A stretch of DNA of 64,000 nt from Nocardia brasiliensis NBRC 14402 (GCF_000308475.2 NZ_BAFT02000027.1:248001-312000); one strand, 5' to 3'. Positions 39,239 through 48,176 are shown, counted from the first letter of the stretch. Notes: generated by a model from the sequence alone, not told the origin. Program-made: numbers and translations.

Positions 39239-39631
39239 ATGACTGCTCGCGTGAACATCGCCTCCGGCTCCGAATTCGAAGATCTCGTCGGCTACAGCCG
39301 CGCCGTCCGGATCGGCAACACTGTCGCGGTGAGTGGCACCACGGCCTCGGTCACCGGCGGCACCGCGGTCGGCGGTGACGATATCGGCGAACAGACGCGC
39401 GAGGTGCTGCGCCGTATCACCACCGCCCTCACCGAGGCGGGCGCGAGCCTGTCCGACGTGGTGCGCACCCGCATCTTCGTCACCGATATCTCCCGCTGGG
39501 CCGAGGTCGGCAAGGTGCACGCCGAGGTGTTCGGCGAGATCCGTCCCGCCACCTCGATGTACGAGATCAGCGCGCTGATCACGCCCGCACTGCTGGTCGA
39601 GATCGAGGCGGACGCGATCATCGGCGGGTAG
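39239..39631 (+). CDS. RidA/YjgF family protein
   Basis: The 130-residue protein fits the RidA fold: YSRAVRIGNTVAVSGTTA, a central helix (QTREVLRRITTALTEAGASL) and DVVRTRIFVTDISRW. Its ATSMYEISALI replaces the usual R-PAR-x-x-V/E segment. RidA proteins hydrolyse reactive enamines, but this branch may lack the key Arg (RPATSMYEI). ATG 39239 is used. Confidence 0.88.
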   Translation: MTARVNIASGSEFEDLVGYSRAVRIGNTVAVSGTTASVTGGTAVGGDDIGEQTREVLRRITTALTEAGASLSDVVRTRIFVTDISRWAEVGKVHAEVFGEIRPATSMYEISALITPALLVEIEADAIIGG

Positions 39632-39680
39632 CCGGGCGCTTTTTCGGCGGGCCGCGAGCGCGGTCGCTAGGGTCGCAACT

Positions 39681-40412
39681 GTGACCAGCGACGCTGAGCA
39701 ATCCCCAGTTTCACTCGACATACTCGCCGAGGCGACCGACCGTCTCCTCGACACCATCCGCAAGTTGAGCGACGACGACCTGACCGGTCCGTCGCTGCTG
39801 CCGGGCTGGACCCGCGGCCATGTGCTCGCCCATCTCGCGCGCAATGCCGACAGCGTGCTCAACCTGCTGCTGTGGGCGCACACCGGGGTGGAGATCCCGC
39901 AGTACGCCAGCATGTTCCTGCGCGACTTCGATATCGAGGCCGGCGCGCCGCGACCGCTGGACGCGCAGCTCGCCGACAACGAGGCCGCGGCGAAACGCTG
40001 GGCGGCGGTAGCGAATTCACTGACCGATGCGGCCTGGCACGCCGAAGTCCGTACCCGGCAGGGCCGTCCGATTCCGGCGACCGAGGTGCGCTGGATGCGC
40101 CTGCAGGAAGTGGAGATTCACCACGTCGACCTCAATGCCGGGTTCTCACCCGCCGATTGGCCCGCCTCGTTCGTCGCGCGCATCCTGGCGCAGGCCACGG
40201 TCGACATGAACCGGCTCACCGCCGCGGCGGCCACACCCACGCCCGCGTTCGAGATCCGCTCCACCGACACCGACTTCGTCGGCTTGGTCGGCACCGGCAC
40301 TCCGTCGGGCACCATCGCCGGCACTGCCGCCGCGCTGGCCGCCTGGCTGCTCGGCCGCTCCTCGGGCGAAGAGCTGACCGGCGAGCTGCCGGCCCTGCCG
40401 GACTGGAAGTAG
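39681..40412 (+). CDS. Mycothiol-dependent maleylpyruvate isomerase family protein
   Basis: The 243-residue protein has a DinB-like helical bundle with metal ligands in LPGWTRGHVLAHLARNAD and LQEVEIHHVDLNAG (His-Glu-His), then the C-terminal SCP2-like sub-domain (VGTGTPSGTIAGTAAALAAW). The family uses mycothiol, the thiol of Actinobacteria, for isomerisation or transfer reactions. GTG 39681 is the start. The substrate is unknown. Confidence 0.9.
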   Translation: MTSDAEQSPVSLDILAEATDRLLDTIRKLSDDDLTGPSLLPGWTRGHVLAHLARNADSVLNLLLWAHTGVEIPQYASMFLRDFDIEAGAPRPLDAQLADNEAAAKRWAAVANSLTDAAWHAEVRTRQGRPIPATEVRWMRLQEVEIHHVDLNAGFSPADWPASFVARILAQATVDMNRLTAAAATPTPAFEIRSTDTDFVGLVGTGTPSGTIAGTAAALAAWLLGRSSGEELTGELPALPDWK

Positions 40413-40430
40413 CTGCTGGACAAGCAATCC

Positions 40431-40475
40431 CCAGGTAATGGCGGCAGCTCGACCGATCCTGCCACCGTTACCTGG
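40431..40475. terminator. Bidirectional hairpin terminator
   Basis: A 17-bp stem with two G-T wobbles (40431-40447 with 40459-40475) lies between convergent genes. Confidence 0.85.
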
Positions 40476-40486
40476 TGATCTTGTGA

Positions 40487-41437
40487 TCAGGCCCGATGGA
40501 AATGCTCCACTGCCTCTTGCACACGCAGTCCCGCCGCGAAGTCCGCGAGGGTCGAGGCTTCGCCGCGGATGGCGGCGGCGAACGCGGACAGCCGCGTGTG
40601 CTCGGTGCCGCGTGGACCGTCGAGGGCGTGCTCCTGCCATGCGGTGCCGGTGCTGACCTCGAGACGGGACCAGTCCGTGAGCCGATAGGAACGCTTGGTG
40701 CCGTAGAGGATCCACTCGTAGGTTTCCGGCGCGGCCGCGACCAATCCGGTGATCGTGACCGGGACCGCACCCGCGGTGTACAGCCCGTGCGCGCTGAGTT
40801 CGGCGTCCGCACCGTAGGCGATGCGGGTATGCGCCGGTGTCAGCGGGCCCAGCAGCCGGTCGGTCAGGAAGAGAAAGTGCGAACCGACCTCGCGCAGTAG
40901 TCCGCCCTGATCGCGACCCGCGACCCAGCGAGCGTCCCGCTGGAAGGCGCGCGGCCATTCCGGGAACGTGAAACGCATATCCACAGCGACGATTTCACCC
41001 GCTTCGCCGTCGTGCACGGCTCGCGTCACCGCAACAGCCGCCGCGCGATCGGACAACGTGAAATTGAGCGCGTTCACCGCACCGGTTTCCGCCGCGACCC
41101 GCACCATGTCCGCGCCGTCGGCGAGCCGCGCCGCGAGCGGCTTCTCCGAGAACACCGCCTTGCCGGCGTTCATGGCCGAAATCGCATAGGACGCATGCGT
41201 ATTCGGCGGGGCCGCGATATAGATCGCGGCAAGCCGTTCATCCTGAACCAGCGCCTCGGGATCACGTCCGACCGCGAGATCGGGATACTGCGCGCGAATC
41301 CGTTCGACCGTCGCCGCGTCGGGATCGGCCGCCGCGACGACGTCGAACTCCGGATGCCGGTGCGCCACTTCGAGCATCTCGGTGCCCATCACGCCGAGAC
41401 CGATGATGCCCAGGCGGATGCGGGAATTGTTGACCAT
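40487..41437 (-). CDS. Gfo/Idh/MocA family oxidoreductase
   Basis: The 316-residue protein has the N-terminal NAD-binding fold (RLGIIGLGVMGTEMLEVA, then VVAAADPDA, IYIAAPPNTHASYAISAM) and the family motif VFSEKPLA (Lys of EKP), followed by the beta-sheet domain (FPEWPRAFQRDARWV, LLREVGSHFLFL). Such enzymes oxidise or reduce sugar-like substrates. The substrate is unknown and no sugar pathway genes are adjacent. Confidence 0.9.
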   Translation of the reverse strand: MVNNSRIRLGIIGLGVMGTEMLEVAHRHPEFDVVAAADPDAATVERIRAQYPDLAVGRDPEALVQDERLAAIYIAAPPNTHASYAISAMNAGKAVFSEKPLAARLADGADMVRVAAETGAVNALNFTLSDRAAAVAVTRAVHDGEAGEIVAVDMRFTFPEWPRAFQRDARWVAGRDQGGLLREVGSHFLFLTDRLLGPLTPAHTRIAYGADAELSAHGLYTAGAVPVTITGLVAAAPETYEWILYGTKRSYRLTDWSRLEVSTGTAWQEHALDGPRGTEHTRLSAFAAAIRGEASTLADFAAGLRVQEAVEHFHRA

Positions 41438-41519
41438 CTCGCCAGCCTGGACGGCATTCTCGGCCGGGGCAAGCGGGGGCGGGACGGGAAAATAAAGTTC
41501 AGCGCGTCGGTTACATCGG

Positions 41520-41894
41520 TCAGCGGAAAGTCTCGTACAGTCGCGCGTCGACCAGGATGCCGAAGTGGCCGGTGATGAACTCGTTGCATTCGGCGTGCGG
41601 ATGGGTCTGGGTGGCATCCATTTCCGGGTGCGGACCCGCGTAGGCGTGCCGCTGACTCGACTGCCGGTAGGGGCCGATCCCCGGGTTGCGGCCGATCGAA
41701 ATACCGATGCAGTCCGCCTCCACCGTGAAGAAGCCGTCGCCGCCGGGACAGAAGCCCGTCGCGCCGGTCAACGTGCGATCGAGCGTGCAGTCTCGCGGTT
41801 CCGCGGCCGCGGGACCAGCGGTGACGATGGCCGAGGCCACCGCTGCCGCGAGCAAGGTGGACCCACTGATGAAACGAACCCAGCTGCCTGTCAT
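41520..41894 (-). CDS. Small secreted Cys-rich protein, family copy 1
   Basis: The 124-residue protein has a Sec signal peptide (cleavage near AGPAAAEP) and a mature part with DCTLDRTLTGATGFCPGGDG, ADCIGI and HAECNEFITGH. The pattern C-x3-D-R-x2-T-x-A-T-x2-C-x-G-G-D-G is shared with the protein at 48327. Four Cys could form two disulfides outside the cell. The function is unknown. Confidence 0.82.
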   Translation of the reverse strand: MTGSWVRFISGSTLLAAAVASAIVTAGPAAAEPRDCTLDRTLTGATGFCPGGDGFFTVEADCIGISIGRNPGIGPYRQSSQRHAYAGPHPEMDATQTHPHAECNEFITGHFGILVDARLYETFR

Positions 41895-41933
41895 TCGAAT
41901 CTCCTTTTCTACGGTTACCGCGTCAACCTGGCG

Positions 41934-41967
41934 AAGCCCCGCCTTCGATATTTCGAGAGCGGGGCTT
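41934..41967 (-). terminator. Hairpin after the DoxX gene
   Basis: A 9-bp stem AAGCCCCGC/GCGGGGCTT with extra inner pairs lies downstream of doxX and upstream of the secreted-protein gene. Confidence 0.75.
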
Positions 41968-41990
41968 TGCTGGATGAGCGATGGGGGTGT

Positions 41991-42338
41991 TCAGACGGCG
42001 GCTCCCAAACCTGCGGCGATCAGCGCGGGGATCATGTACATCAGCGGGAACGGAATGTGCGCGTAGGCGCGGGCTTTGATGTTGGTGATCACCGCTCCAC
42101 CGAAGTAGAGCACGATCCCGATAGTAGCGGCGATTCCGATCACAGGAAAGAACAATCCGGCGACAAGTCCCACGGCGCCAGCGGCTTTGGCGATGCCCAA
42201 CCAGGTCCACCACGCCTGCGGCACGCCGTATTGCACCAGCGGATCCACCACCCAGGCGGCACGGAAGAAGATCGACGCGGCCGAGAAACCCACCCAGGCG
42301 GCGGCCAGAATCGTGACGATGACATAAGCGGCATGCAT
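41991..42338 (-). CDS. DoxX family membrane protein
   Basis: This 115-residue protein has four helices with DoxX-like features: VGFSAASIFFRAAWVVDPL, YGVPQAWWTWLGIAKAAGAVGLVAG, IGIAATIGIVLYFGGAVITN and YAHIPFPLMYMIPA. DoxX-like proteins are small redox-associated or stress-related membrane proteins. It lies 99 bp downstream of the nitric oxide synthase gene on the same strand, so shared expression is possible. Confidence 0.85.
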   Translation of the reverse strand: MHAAYVIVTILAAAWVGFSAASIFFRAAWVVDPLVQYGVPQAWWTWLGIAKAAGAVGLVAGLFFPVIGIAATIGIVLYFGGAVITNIKARAYAHIPFPLMYMIPALIAAGLGAAV

Positions 42339-42437
42339 TGGTTCGTGCTCCTCGTGCGGTGTTCAAGGTGGGACACCGAGTAGACGAAGCACGGGAACCA
42401 GGTGTGACATGCCGCCCGAATCGTCAGTGCGCGGACC

Positions 42438-43583
42438 TCACGCTTCCCCGCTGAAGTCGCGGCGGACGAAATTGGGACGGATGTCGAGATCGGGCGGGTC
42501 GTAATAGCGGTGGAAAGTCGGGGTCAGGCCGGAAGAGAGCGGTGGGTTGATCCAACTCCAGTCGGTGGGACAGGCGCGGCCCGCGGACTTCTCCCGTTCG
42601 ACGTGATCGCAGAACTGTTTCGCCACCGTGTGATGGTCGACCACATACACGCCCGCCTTGCGGAAGCTGTAGAGGACCGCGCGGTTGAGCTCGACGAGGG
42701 CCAGATCGCGCCACAGGTTGCGCTCGGATCTGGTGTCCAGGCACATCATTTCGGCGATGAGCGGCAGCATGTTGTACCGCGTGGTGTCGCTGAGGTTGCG
42801 CGCGCCGATCTCCGCGCCCAGGTACCAACCGTTGAACGGGGCGAACGGATAAGTGACACCGCCGATTTCGAGGTTCATGTTGGAGACGGCGGGGACCGCG
42901 TGCCAGCGCAGGCCGAGGCCGGCGAACCACTCGAACTCCGGATGCTCCAGCTTGACCTCGCGCGCCAGTTCGGGCGGGACGTCGAACCAGCGGATCGGTT
43001 CGTCGGGCGTGCTGATCAGAAGCGGAAGAATGTCGAAAGGTGTTCGCGCGCCGCGCCACCCGAGTTTCATCGCGAACTCGGTGAGCGCGATGTTGGCGGC
43101 GTCACCGGTGACGGTGCCGTCGCCGTTGCGGTACCCCGCGTACCGGATGAGCTGCGGGCTGACGATGCGGAACTCCCGCCCGTCGGCCTGGCGTGGTGGG
43201 CCGACGGTGATCATCGACTGAATGGCGCCGCCGTTGGTGGCGACCCGCAGATGCTCCCAGCAGACCTCGGCCAGGTCGCGCGCGGATCGCACCTGCCGGG
43301 CGTCGAGCAATTTCAGTGAGCGCCAATGCTTTCGGCCGACACAGCGGGCGTGGTTACGCCACGCGAGCTTGGCTCCGATCAGGATTTCCTCGGCGGTTTG
43401 CAGATAGCAACCGGTCTGTTCCAGGTGATGCAGCACGGTGCGACGGCGCTGCGCCGGTAGGTGCGCCAGCTCGGGCATGCGGAAGAATTCGTCGCACTCA
43501 CGGAGTCTGCGTTTCAGATCGTTGCTGAAAGGCTTTGTGTCAGCGGTGGTTTCGAGCGGTGACGCGGGTAACACAGGGTTCAC
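42438..43583 (-). CDS. nos: Bacterial nitric oxide synthase oxygenase
   Basis: The 381-residue protein is a NOS oxygenase domain with no reductase. The haem-thiolate Cys81 is in AWRNHARCVGR. Other conserved blocks are the ATNGGAIQSMITVGP region, AVSNMNLEIGGVTYPFAPFN, GWYLGAEIGARN with the arginine-binding Glu, and DHHTVAKQFCDHV plus CPTDWSWINPP. It makes nitric oxide from arginine using borrowed cellular reductases. GTG 43583 follows CGGAG. The pterin/dimer N-terminal part is short, as in other bacterial forms. A DoxX gene follows. Confidence 0.95.
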   Translation of the reverse strand: MNPVLPASPLETTADTKPFSNDLKRRLRECDEFFRMPELAHLPAQRRRTVLHHLEQTGCYLQTAEEILIGAKLAWRNHARCVGRKHWRSLKLLDARQVRSARDLAEVCWEHLRVATNGGAIQSMITVGPPRQADGREFRIVSPQLIRYAGYRNGDGTVTGDAANIALTEFAMKLGWRGARTPFDILPLLISTPDEPIRWFDVPPELAREVKLEHPEFEWFAGLGLRWHAVPAVSNMNLEIGGVTYPFAPFNGWYLGAEIGARNLSDTTRYNMLPLIAEMMCLDTRSERNLWRDLALVELNRAVLYSFRKAGVYVVDHHTVAKQFCDHVEREKSAGRACPTDWSWINPPLSSGLTPTFHRYYDPPDLDIRPNFVRRDFSGEA

Positions 43584-44082
43584 GGTTTTCTCCGGTCGGG
43601 CATAGGTACTGCGGTGAGACAGACAATTTCGAGCAGGAGAATTTCGCGCAGGCGCGCAGCCGATACCGCCTACCGGGGCGGCCCGCGCAGACGGGCCGGC
43701 GCGCCGATGCCGCGAAATAGCTTCAGCCGCACAGCCACACCCATGTTCGTCCTCATTCATGCCCGGAAAAGGCCCGGACAGTAGCGTACGGCGGGTGTGC
43801 TGGCAGTGTGCCCGGATTTGCTCGATTCACCACGTCGGCCCAAGTCGGCGATGATTGGACGCTGTCGAGCGTTATTGACAGGGTGATCTAGACAACACCA
43901 GCGCTCGGCTCCGCTGACCTGATGCGGCGACCGCACCGGCGCAGTGCACCTCGGCTATGGGCAAAGACGCTGGCAGTACCGCCACATTCGGCACAGCCGC
44001 ATAAACGTGGCCCTGGTCACACATTATGGCCAACCGCTATGGCTGCCGCGGCGAACCGGGCGTTTCTGGCAGGATGGATCGC
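43584..44082. other. Divergent intergenic region (nos / mycolyltransferase)
   Basis: About 500 bases lie without a credible gene. The nos frame remains open for ~60 codons upstream of its start but lacks homology there. The middle part (43840-43900) is less GC-rich and probably holds both promoters. No clear operator palindrome was seen. Confidence 0.5.
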
Positions 44083-45153
44083 ATGCTGTCTCGGCGTGGG
44101 GTGCGGCGCTGGGTGTCCAGCGTCATGGTCAGCGTGGCACTGGTTTCGGGTGCCGCGACGTTCGGCGCTCCGCAGGTGGCGGCCGAACCCGGGGACCCCC
44201 AGCAGCCCAGTACCGGTTCTTCCGATGGCCCGGCTCCGGCCCCGGCCACGACGGAACGACCCGCCAGGCCGCGGATCGACCGGATCGAGCCGATCGACGA
44301 CCGGTGGCTGCGGGTGTTCGTCGCCTCCCCCGCCATGAGCCGCACCGTCGAGGTGCAGGTGCTGCTGCCGCGGGACACCTCGCACCCGCGGCCCACCATC
44401 TACATGCTCGACGGTCGCGAGGCGAACCCGACCACCAACAACTGGACCGAAAAGGGCCACGCCGACAAGTTCTTCGAGGACAAAGACGTCAACGTCGTGC
44501 TCACCGTCGGCGGCCCCGCCAGCTTCTACACCGATTGGCAGCAACCGGATCCGGTGCTCGGCACCAACAAGTGGGAGACCTTCCTGACCCGCGAGCTGCC
44601 GCCGCTGATCGACGCGAAATTCCGAGGCAACGGGCGCAATGCGGTGATGGGTGTCTCGATGGGCGCCGAAGCGGCGATGATGCTGGCGTTCCGGCAGCCG
44701 CAGCTGTACACGGCGGTCGCGGCGCACAGCGGCTGCTTCTCGATGGGCACCGATCTCGGTCAGGCTCAAGCCAGGGCGGTCGTCGCCACCTATAAAGGCG
44801 AGCCGGACAACATGTTCGGCGCGCAGGACGACCCCGCCTGGCTCGACCACGACGTCACGCTGCACGCGGAAGCGTTGCGCGGCAAGACGATCTACATGTC
44901 CGTGGGCAGCGGCCTACCCGGCATCCACGACGTACCGGGCGAGCCCGACGTCGACCTGCCCACCGCGATCACCTTCGGCGGTCCGCTGGAGGCGGCGACC
45001 AACGTCTGCACCCGCCGCCTCACCGATCGGCTGCGCGGTCTCGATATCCCGGTGACCGCGCACTTCCGGGCGACCGGCACCCACGCGTGGCCCTACTGGG
45101 CCGACGAGTTGGTGCGGTCGTGGCCGGTCATCTCGGGCGCGCTCGGGGTCTAG
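44083..45153 (+). CDS. Antigen 85-type mycolyltransferase/esterase
   Basis: The 356-residue secreted protein has a signal peptide with basic N-terminus (SRRGVRRW) and cleavage near VAAEP. A Pro/Thr linker leads into an alpha/beta hydrolase domain matching antigen 85: TIYMLDGREA, VGGPASFYTDW, TNKWETFLTRELP, nucleophile Ser192 in VMGVSMGAEA, DDPAWLDHD and catalytic His in GTHAWPYW. Such enzymes move mycolates between trehalose lipids and arabinogalactan. It fits the galactan genes in the same window. ATG 44083 has AGGATGG upstream. Confidence 0.92.
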   Translation: MLSRRGVRRWVSSVMVSVALVSGAATFGAPQVAAEPGDPQQPSTGSSDGPAPAPATTERPARPRIDRIEPIDDRWLRVFVASPAMSRTVEVQVLLPRDTSHPRPTIYMLDGREANPTTNNWTEKGHADKFFEDKDVNVVLTVGGPASFYTDWQQPDPVLGTNKWETFLTRELPPLIDAKFRGNGRNAVMGVSMGAEAAMMLAFRQPQLYTAVAAHSGCFSMGTDLGQAQARAVVATYKGEPDNMFGAQDDPAWLDHDVTLHAEALRGKTIYMSVGSGLPGIHDVPGEPDVDLPTAITFGGPLEAATNVCTRRLTDRLRGLDIPVTAHFRATGTHAWPYWADELVRSWPVISGALGV

Positions 45154-46229
45154 CCCAGGAAGCGCGCCACCACCGCGGGATCGGTGGCGAAGGCGAGGAA
45201 CAGATCGTTCTCGTGCGGATCGCCGGTGGTGACCCGCACACCATCGGTGCCGTAGGGACGCACCAGCACACCCGCCTCCGCGCTCGCCTCGCCGTATTCG
45301 GCGCTGCGCGCGCCGAGCGGCAACCACACGAAGTTCGTTTCACTCGGCGGCACCTGGTAGCCGGCGGCGAGCAGGGCCTCGCGCATCCGATTCCGTTCGA
45401 GCACCAGCGCCTCGGTGCGGTCCAGCAATTCGTGCCGCGCCTCCAGCGAGGCGATCGCCGCCGCCTGCGCGAGCCGGTTCACGCTGAACGGGATGTGCAC
45501 CTTGTTCAGCGCCGTGATCACGGCCGGATCGCCCACCGCGTAGCCCACGCGCAGGCCGGCGAGCCCGTACGCCTTCGAGAAGGTCCGCAGCACAAGGACA
45601 TTCGGCCGGGTGCGGCCCAGCTCGATGCCGTTCGGGTAATCCTGCGGCGCGAGCCGCATGTACTCGAAATACGCCTCGTCGAGCACGATCAGGATGTGGG
45701 CGGGCACCGAATCGAGAAAGCGGGTCAGTGCGGCCTGGCCGACCGCGGTACCGGTCGGGTTGTTCGGGTTGCAGACGAAGATGAGTTTGGTGCGCTCGGT
45801 GATCGCCGCGTGCAGCGCGTCCAGATCGTGCACCAGGTCCGGGGTGAGCGGCACCTGCACGGCGGTCGCGTTGCCCACCTTGGTGACGATCGGATACGCC
45901 TCGAACGAGCGCCAGGCGAACAGCACCTCGTCGGTCGGGGTGTCGCAGGTGATCTGCACCAGTTCCTGGCACAGCGCCACGCTGCCGCAGCCGACCGCGA
46001 TGTTGGCCTGCTCGACACCCAGGAAATCGGCGAGCGCCGCCCGCAATTCGACGGCCTGGTTGTCGGGGTACCGGTTGGCCAGCTCGGCCGCCTCCGCGAT
46101 GGCCTTGGCCGCCGAAGGCAGCGGGCCGAAGGTGGTTTCGTTGCTGGCGAGCTTGACCGCGCCGGGGTGGCTGCGGCCTGGGACATACGCCGGAATCGCA
46201 TCGAGGTCCGGCCGGGTTGACGCTGTCAC
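45150..46229 (-). CDS. pat: Aromatic/histidinol-phosphate aminotransferase (HisC/Pat-like)
   Basis: The 359-residue PLP enzyme has VKLASNETTFGPLPSA, NPNNPTG, ILIVLDEAYFEY and the PLP Lys in RTFSKAYGLAGLRVGYA, then ETNFVWLP. It is closest to the Rv3772 type (annotated hisC2/pat), thought to act on phenylalanine or histidinol-phosphate. With tyrA in the window, an aromatic amino acid role is sensible. GTG 46229 is the start; the 3' end overlaps the convergent mycolyltransferase gene by 4 bp. Confidence 0.9.
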   Translation of the reverse strand: MTASTRPDLDAIPAYVPGRSHPGAVKLASNETTFGPLPSAAKAIAEAAELANRYPDNQAVELRAALADFLGVEQANIAVGCGSVALCQELVQITCDTPTDEVLFAWRSFEAYPIVTKVGNATAVQVPLTPDLVHDLDALHAAITERTKLIFVCNPNNPTGTAVGQAALTRFLDSVPAHILIVLDEAYFEYMRLAPQDYPNGIELGRTRPNVLVLRTFSKAYGLAGLRVGYAVGDPAVITALNKVHIPFSVNRLAQAAAIASLEARHELLDRTEALVLERNRMREALLAAGYQVPPSETNFVWLPLGARSAEYGEASAEAGVLVRPYGTDGVRVTTGDPHENDLFLAFATDPAVVARFLG

Positions 46230-46370
46230 CCCCCAACCATATGTCGCGAAGTCATGGGATCTTCTGGGTATCACGCACAAAGCCGGGCTTGCGTACCGAA
46301 AAATATGCGGCCGATAGGCTCTCAGCAGCAATTTCTACCGCAGAGCACGAAGTCGCCCTACCCTGGTTTC

Positions 46371-47096
46371 ATGTCGGGCACTTACAACGACCTTGCCCCC
46401 TTACGCGGTGACGAGCCGGCACCCGAGCACCGAGCCGCGCCCGCGCATCCGTCCACCGACACCCAGGTGCCCATCATCGTGGTGGAGCCCGAAGGCAACG
46501 CGCGCGGCGGCATCGTGATGCTGCACGAGTCCCGCGAGTTCACCGGCGCGCTGCTCGCCCTGATGAGCGCCCTGGCCTCCGAAGGCTGGACCGTGGTGGC
46601 GCCCAACCTCTTTCACCGGACCGGGCACGAACCGGCGCAGGAGGTGTTCGGCGACGAGCTCTTCGACGACTTCGACGCCTGCTTCGACTGGCTGACCCGG
46701 CGCGGTGTCTTCCCCGACACCATCGGCGTGCTCGGCTTCGACACCGCCGGCACCGCCGCGTTCCTCGTCGCCACCAACCGCCCGGTCGGCGCCGCCGTCA
46801 GCGTCGCCGCGCCCGGCATCGTCGAGCCGCTCACCGAACAGGCCGACGCTCTGGTCCGGGTAGCTCCGAGCCTGCAAGCCCCGTGGCTCGGGCTGTTCGG
46901 CGCCGACGACCCGGCCACGCCGCCCGCCGAGGTCGAACGACTCCGCGACGCGACCGGCCGGGCCGCCGTCGCCAGCCTGGTCGTCAGCTATCCGGGACTG
47001 CGGCACCGGGCCGACCATCCCGACGTCGAAGACGACAGCACCCTGGTCGATTCACAGACCCGTATTTTCGACTGGTTCGACAGCAACTTACGCTGA
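46371..47096 (+). CDS. Dienelactone hydrolase-like alpha/beta hydrolase, nucleophile replaced
   Basis: The 241-residue protein has the dienelactone hydrolase layout: GGIVMLHESREFTGAL, GWTVVAPNLFHR, a nucleophile elbow near residue 124, GADDPATPP and the HRADHP segment with His. The elbow reads GVLGFDTAGTA, so the usual Cys or Ser in G-x-C-x-G is Asp124. It may use Asp as nucleophile, as haloalkane dehalogenases do, or be inactive. ATG 46371 is the start. Confidence 0.82.
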   Translation: MSGTYNDLAPLRGDEPAPEHRAAPAHPSTDTQVPIIVVEPEGNARGGIVMLHESREFTGALLALMSALASEGWTVVAPNLFHRTGHEPAQEVFGDELFDDFDACFDWLTRRGVFPDTIGVLGFDTAGTAAFLVATNRPVGAAVSVAAPGIVEPLTEQADALVRVAPSLQAPWLGLFGADDPATPPAEVERLRDATGRAAVASLVVSYPGLRHRADHPDVEDDSTLVDSQTRIFDWFDSNLR

Positions 47097-47187
47097 TAAC
47101 CAGCCGTTTTGCGATCTGGACAGCAGCTCCTGTAACCTTCATGCTCGGCGGTTCGAAAGGACCGGTGCCCTCGAAGAGAAGGCTCCA

Positions 47188-47277
47188 GGAGGCGTGCCAG
47201 AGCGGCCGAATGGGACTCACTGCTAATGAGTTGTCCCTTCACGGGGACCGGAGGTTCAAATCCTCTCGCCTCCGCCA
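47188..47277 (+). tRNA. tRNA-Ser (anticodon GCU)
   Basis: Acceptor stem GGAGGCG/CGCCTCC, discriminator G and encoded CCA are present. The anticodon loop is CTGCTAA, with a long variable arm and T-arm GGTTCAAATCC. It reads AGC and AGU. Confidence 0.95.
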
Positions 47278-47312
47278 CACCCGGGTAACCGGGTACACAA
47301 CTGAATACCCAT

Positions 47313-47385
47313 GCGGCTGTAGCTCAACGGATAGAGCATCTGACTACGGATCAGAAGGTTAGGGGTTCGAATCCCTTCAGCCGCA
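47313..47385 (+). tRNA. tRNA-Arg (anticodon ACG)
   Basis: Acceptor stem GCGGCTG/CAGCCGC, anticodon loop CTACGGA and T-arm GGTTCGAATCC are present. The 3' CCA is not encoded. This tRNA is the TadA substrate (A34 to inosine). Confidence 0.95.
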
Positions 47386-47741
47386 CAATTCAGAACAGCC
47401 TCTCCGCACGGAGGGGCTGTTCTGTTGTCTGGGTGACGATGTGCGCTGGTGGCCCGAGTCGCGCAGTATGCGGGATTTCAAGGCGCTCGACTCGGCGGGG
47501 TTGCCCTCGCTGCTTAGGTTTCGGGGGGCCGTAGTCGGAGGCCGGTTGTGTAGTCGCGAGAAGTGCTGAGGACGAGGGCTTTTCGTCTCACGCTTTGCGC
47601 GGATAGGCCGTTGGTAGCTGAAACCCGCGTCGAAGCCCTACCCGTTCACCCCGCCCGATAGAACACGTTTCAGATAGCGTGCGGGGCGGATACGGCGCAG
47701 CCGTAGGTCTGTGCAGAACTGGGAGATGAGGGGGCACTTCC
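47386..47741. other. Intergenic region after tRNA-Arg
   Basis: Apart from the terminator at 47391-47424, these ~355 bases show no gene. No duplicated tRNA end or integrase remnant was found, so there is no sign of an integration site. Confidence 0.55.
47391..47424 (+). terminator. Terminator of the tRNA-Ser/tRNA-Arg pair
   Basis: A 16-bp stem with a 2-nt loop and a T-rich tail begins 5 bp after tRNA-Arg. Confidence 0.9.
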
Positions 47742-48176
47742 GTGGTCAGAGCTTTTTCGAGCATGCGCCGGTTCGGGCTCGGCGCTGCGGTCGCCGCGGC
47801 GGTCACCGTGCTTGCCGCGCCCACTGCTGCCGCGGCCGAAGCCCGGCTGACGATGACCTCCGACAACGGCACCTACTCCGTGTGGTCGACCTATGCGTTG
47901 ACGATCACCGTCGAACCGCCGATGGAAGGGACGGCCACTTTCTGCTACAACGTCGATCGCATCATCAACTGCCTGAAGCCGGTCGCGGCGACGAACGGCA
48001 CCGCGACCGTGCAATGGATGCCGGTCAAGCAGGGCACGTATGAACTCGAAGCCAAGTACGTCTATACCGATCCAAAGGGCCCGAACGGGAGTTACGGACT
48101 GCGCGACTACAAGACGATCAAGGTCTATTGCCCGGGGCATCAAGGGCAGTCGTGGGATTGCTCCCGGCGTCCCTGA
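47742..48176 (+). CDS. Secreted protein with Ig-like fold, family copy 2
   Basis: The 144-residue protein has a signal peptide (RRFGLGAAVAAAVTVLAAP, cleavage after AAAA) and a beta-rich mature part: YALTITVEPPMEGTATFCYN, INCLKPVAA, GTATVQWMPVKQGTYELEA. Layout and strand pattern recall the protein at 20718. Four Cys suggest disulfides. GTG 47742 has GAGGGGG upstream; ATG 47763 is an alternative. Confidence 0.8.
   Translation: MVRAFSSMRRFGLGAAVAAAVTVLAAPTAAAAEARLTMTSDNGTYSVWSTYALTITVEPPMEGTATFCYNVDRIINCLKPVAATNGTATVQWMPVKQGTYELEAKYVYTDPKGPNGSYGLRDYKTIKVYCPGHQGQSWDCSRRP

Noticed and set aside
47188..47741. Integration site at the tRNA-Ser/tRNA-Arg pair
   Set aside because: No direct repeat of either tRNA 3' end and no integrase were found in the window.
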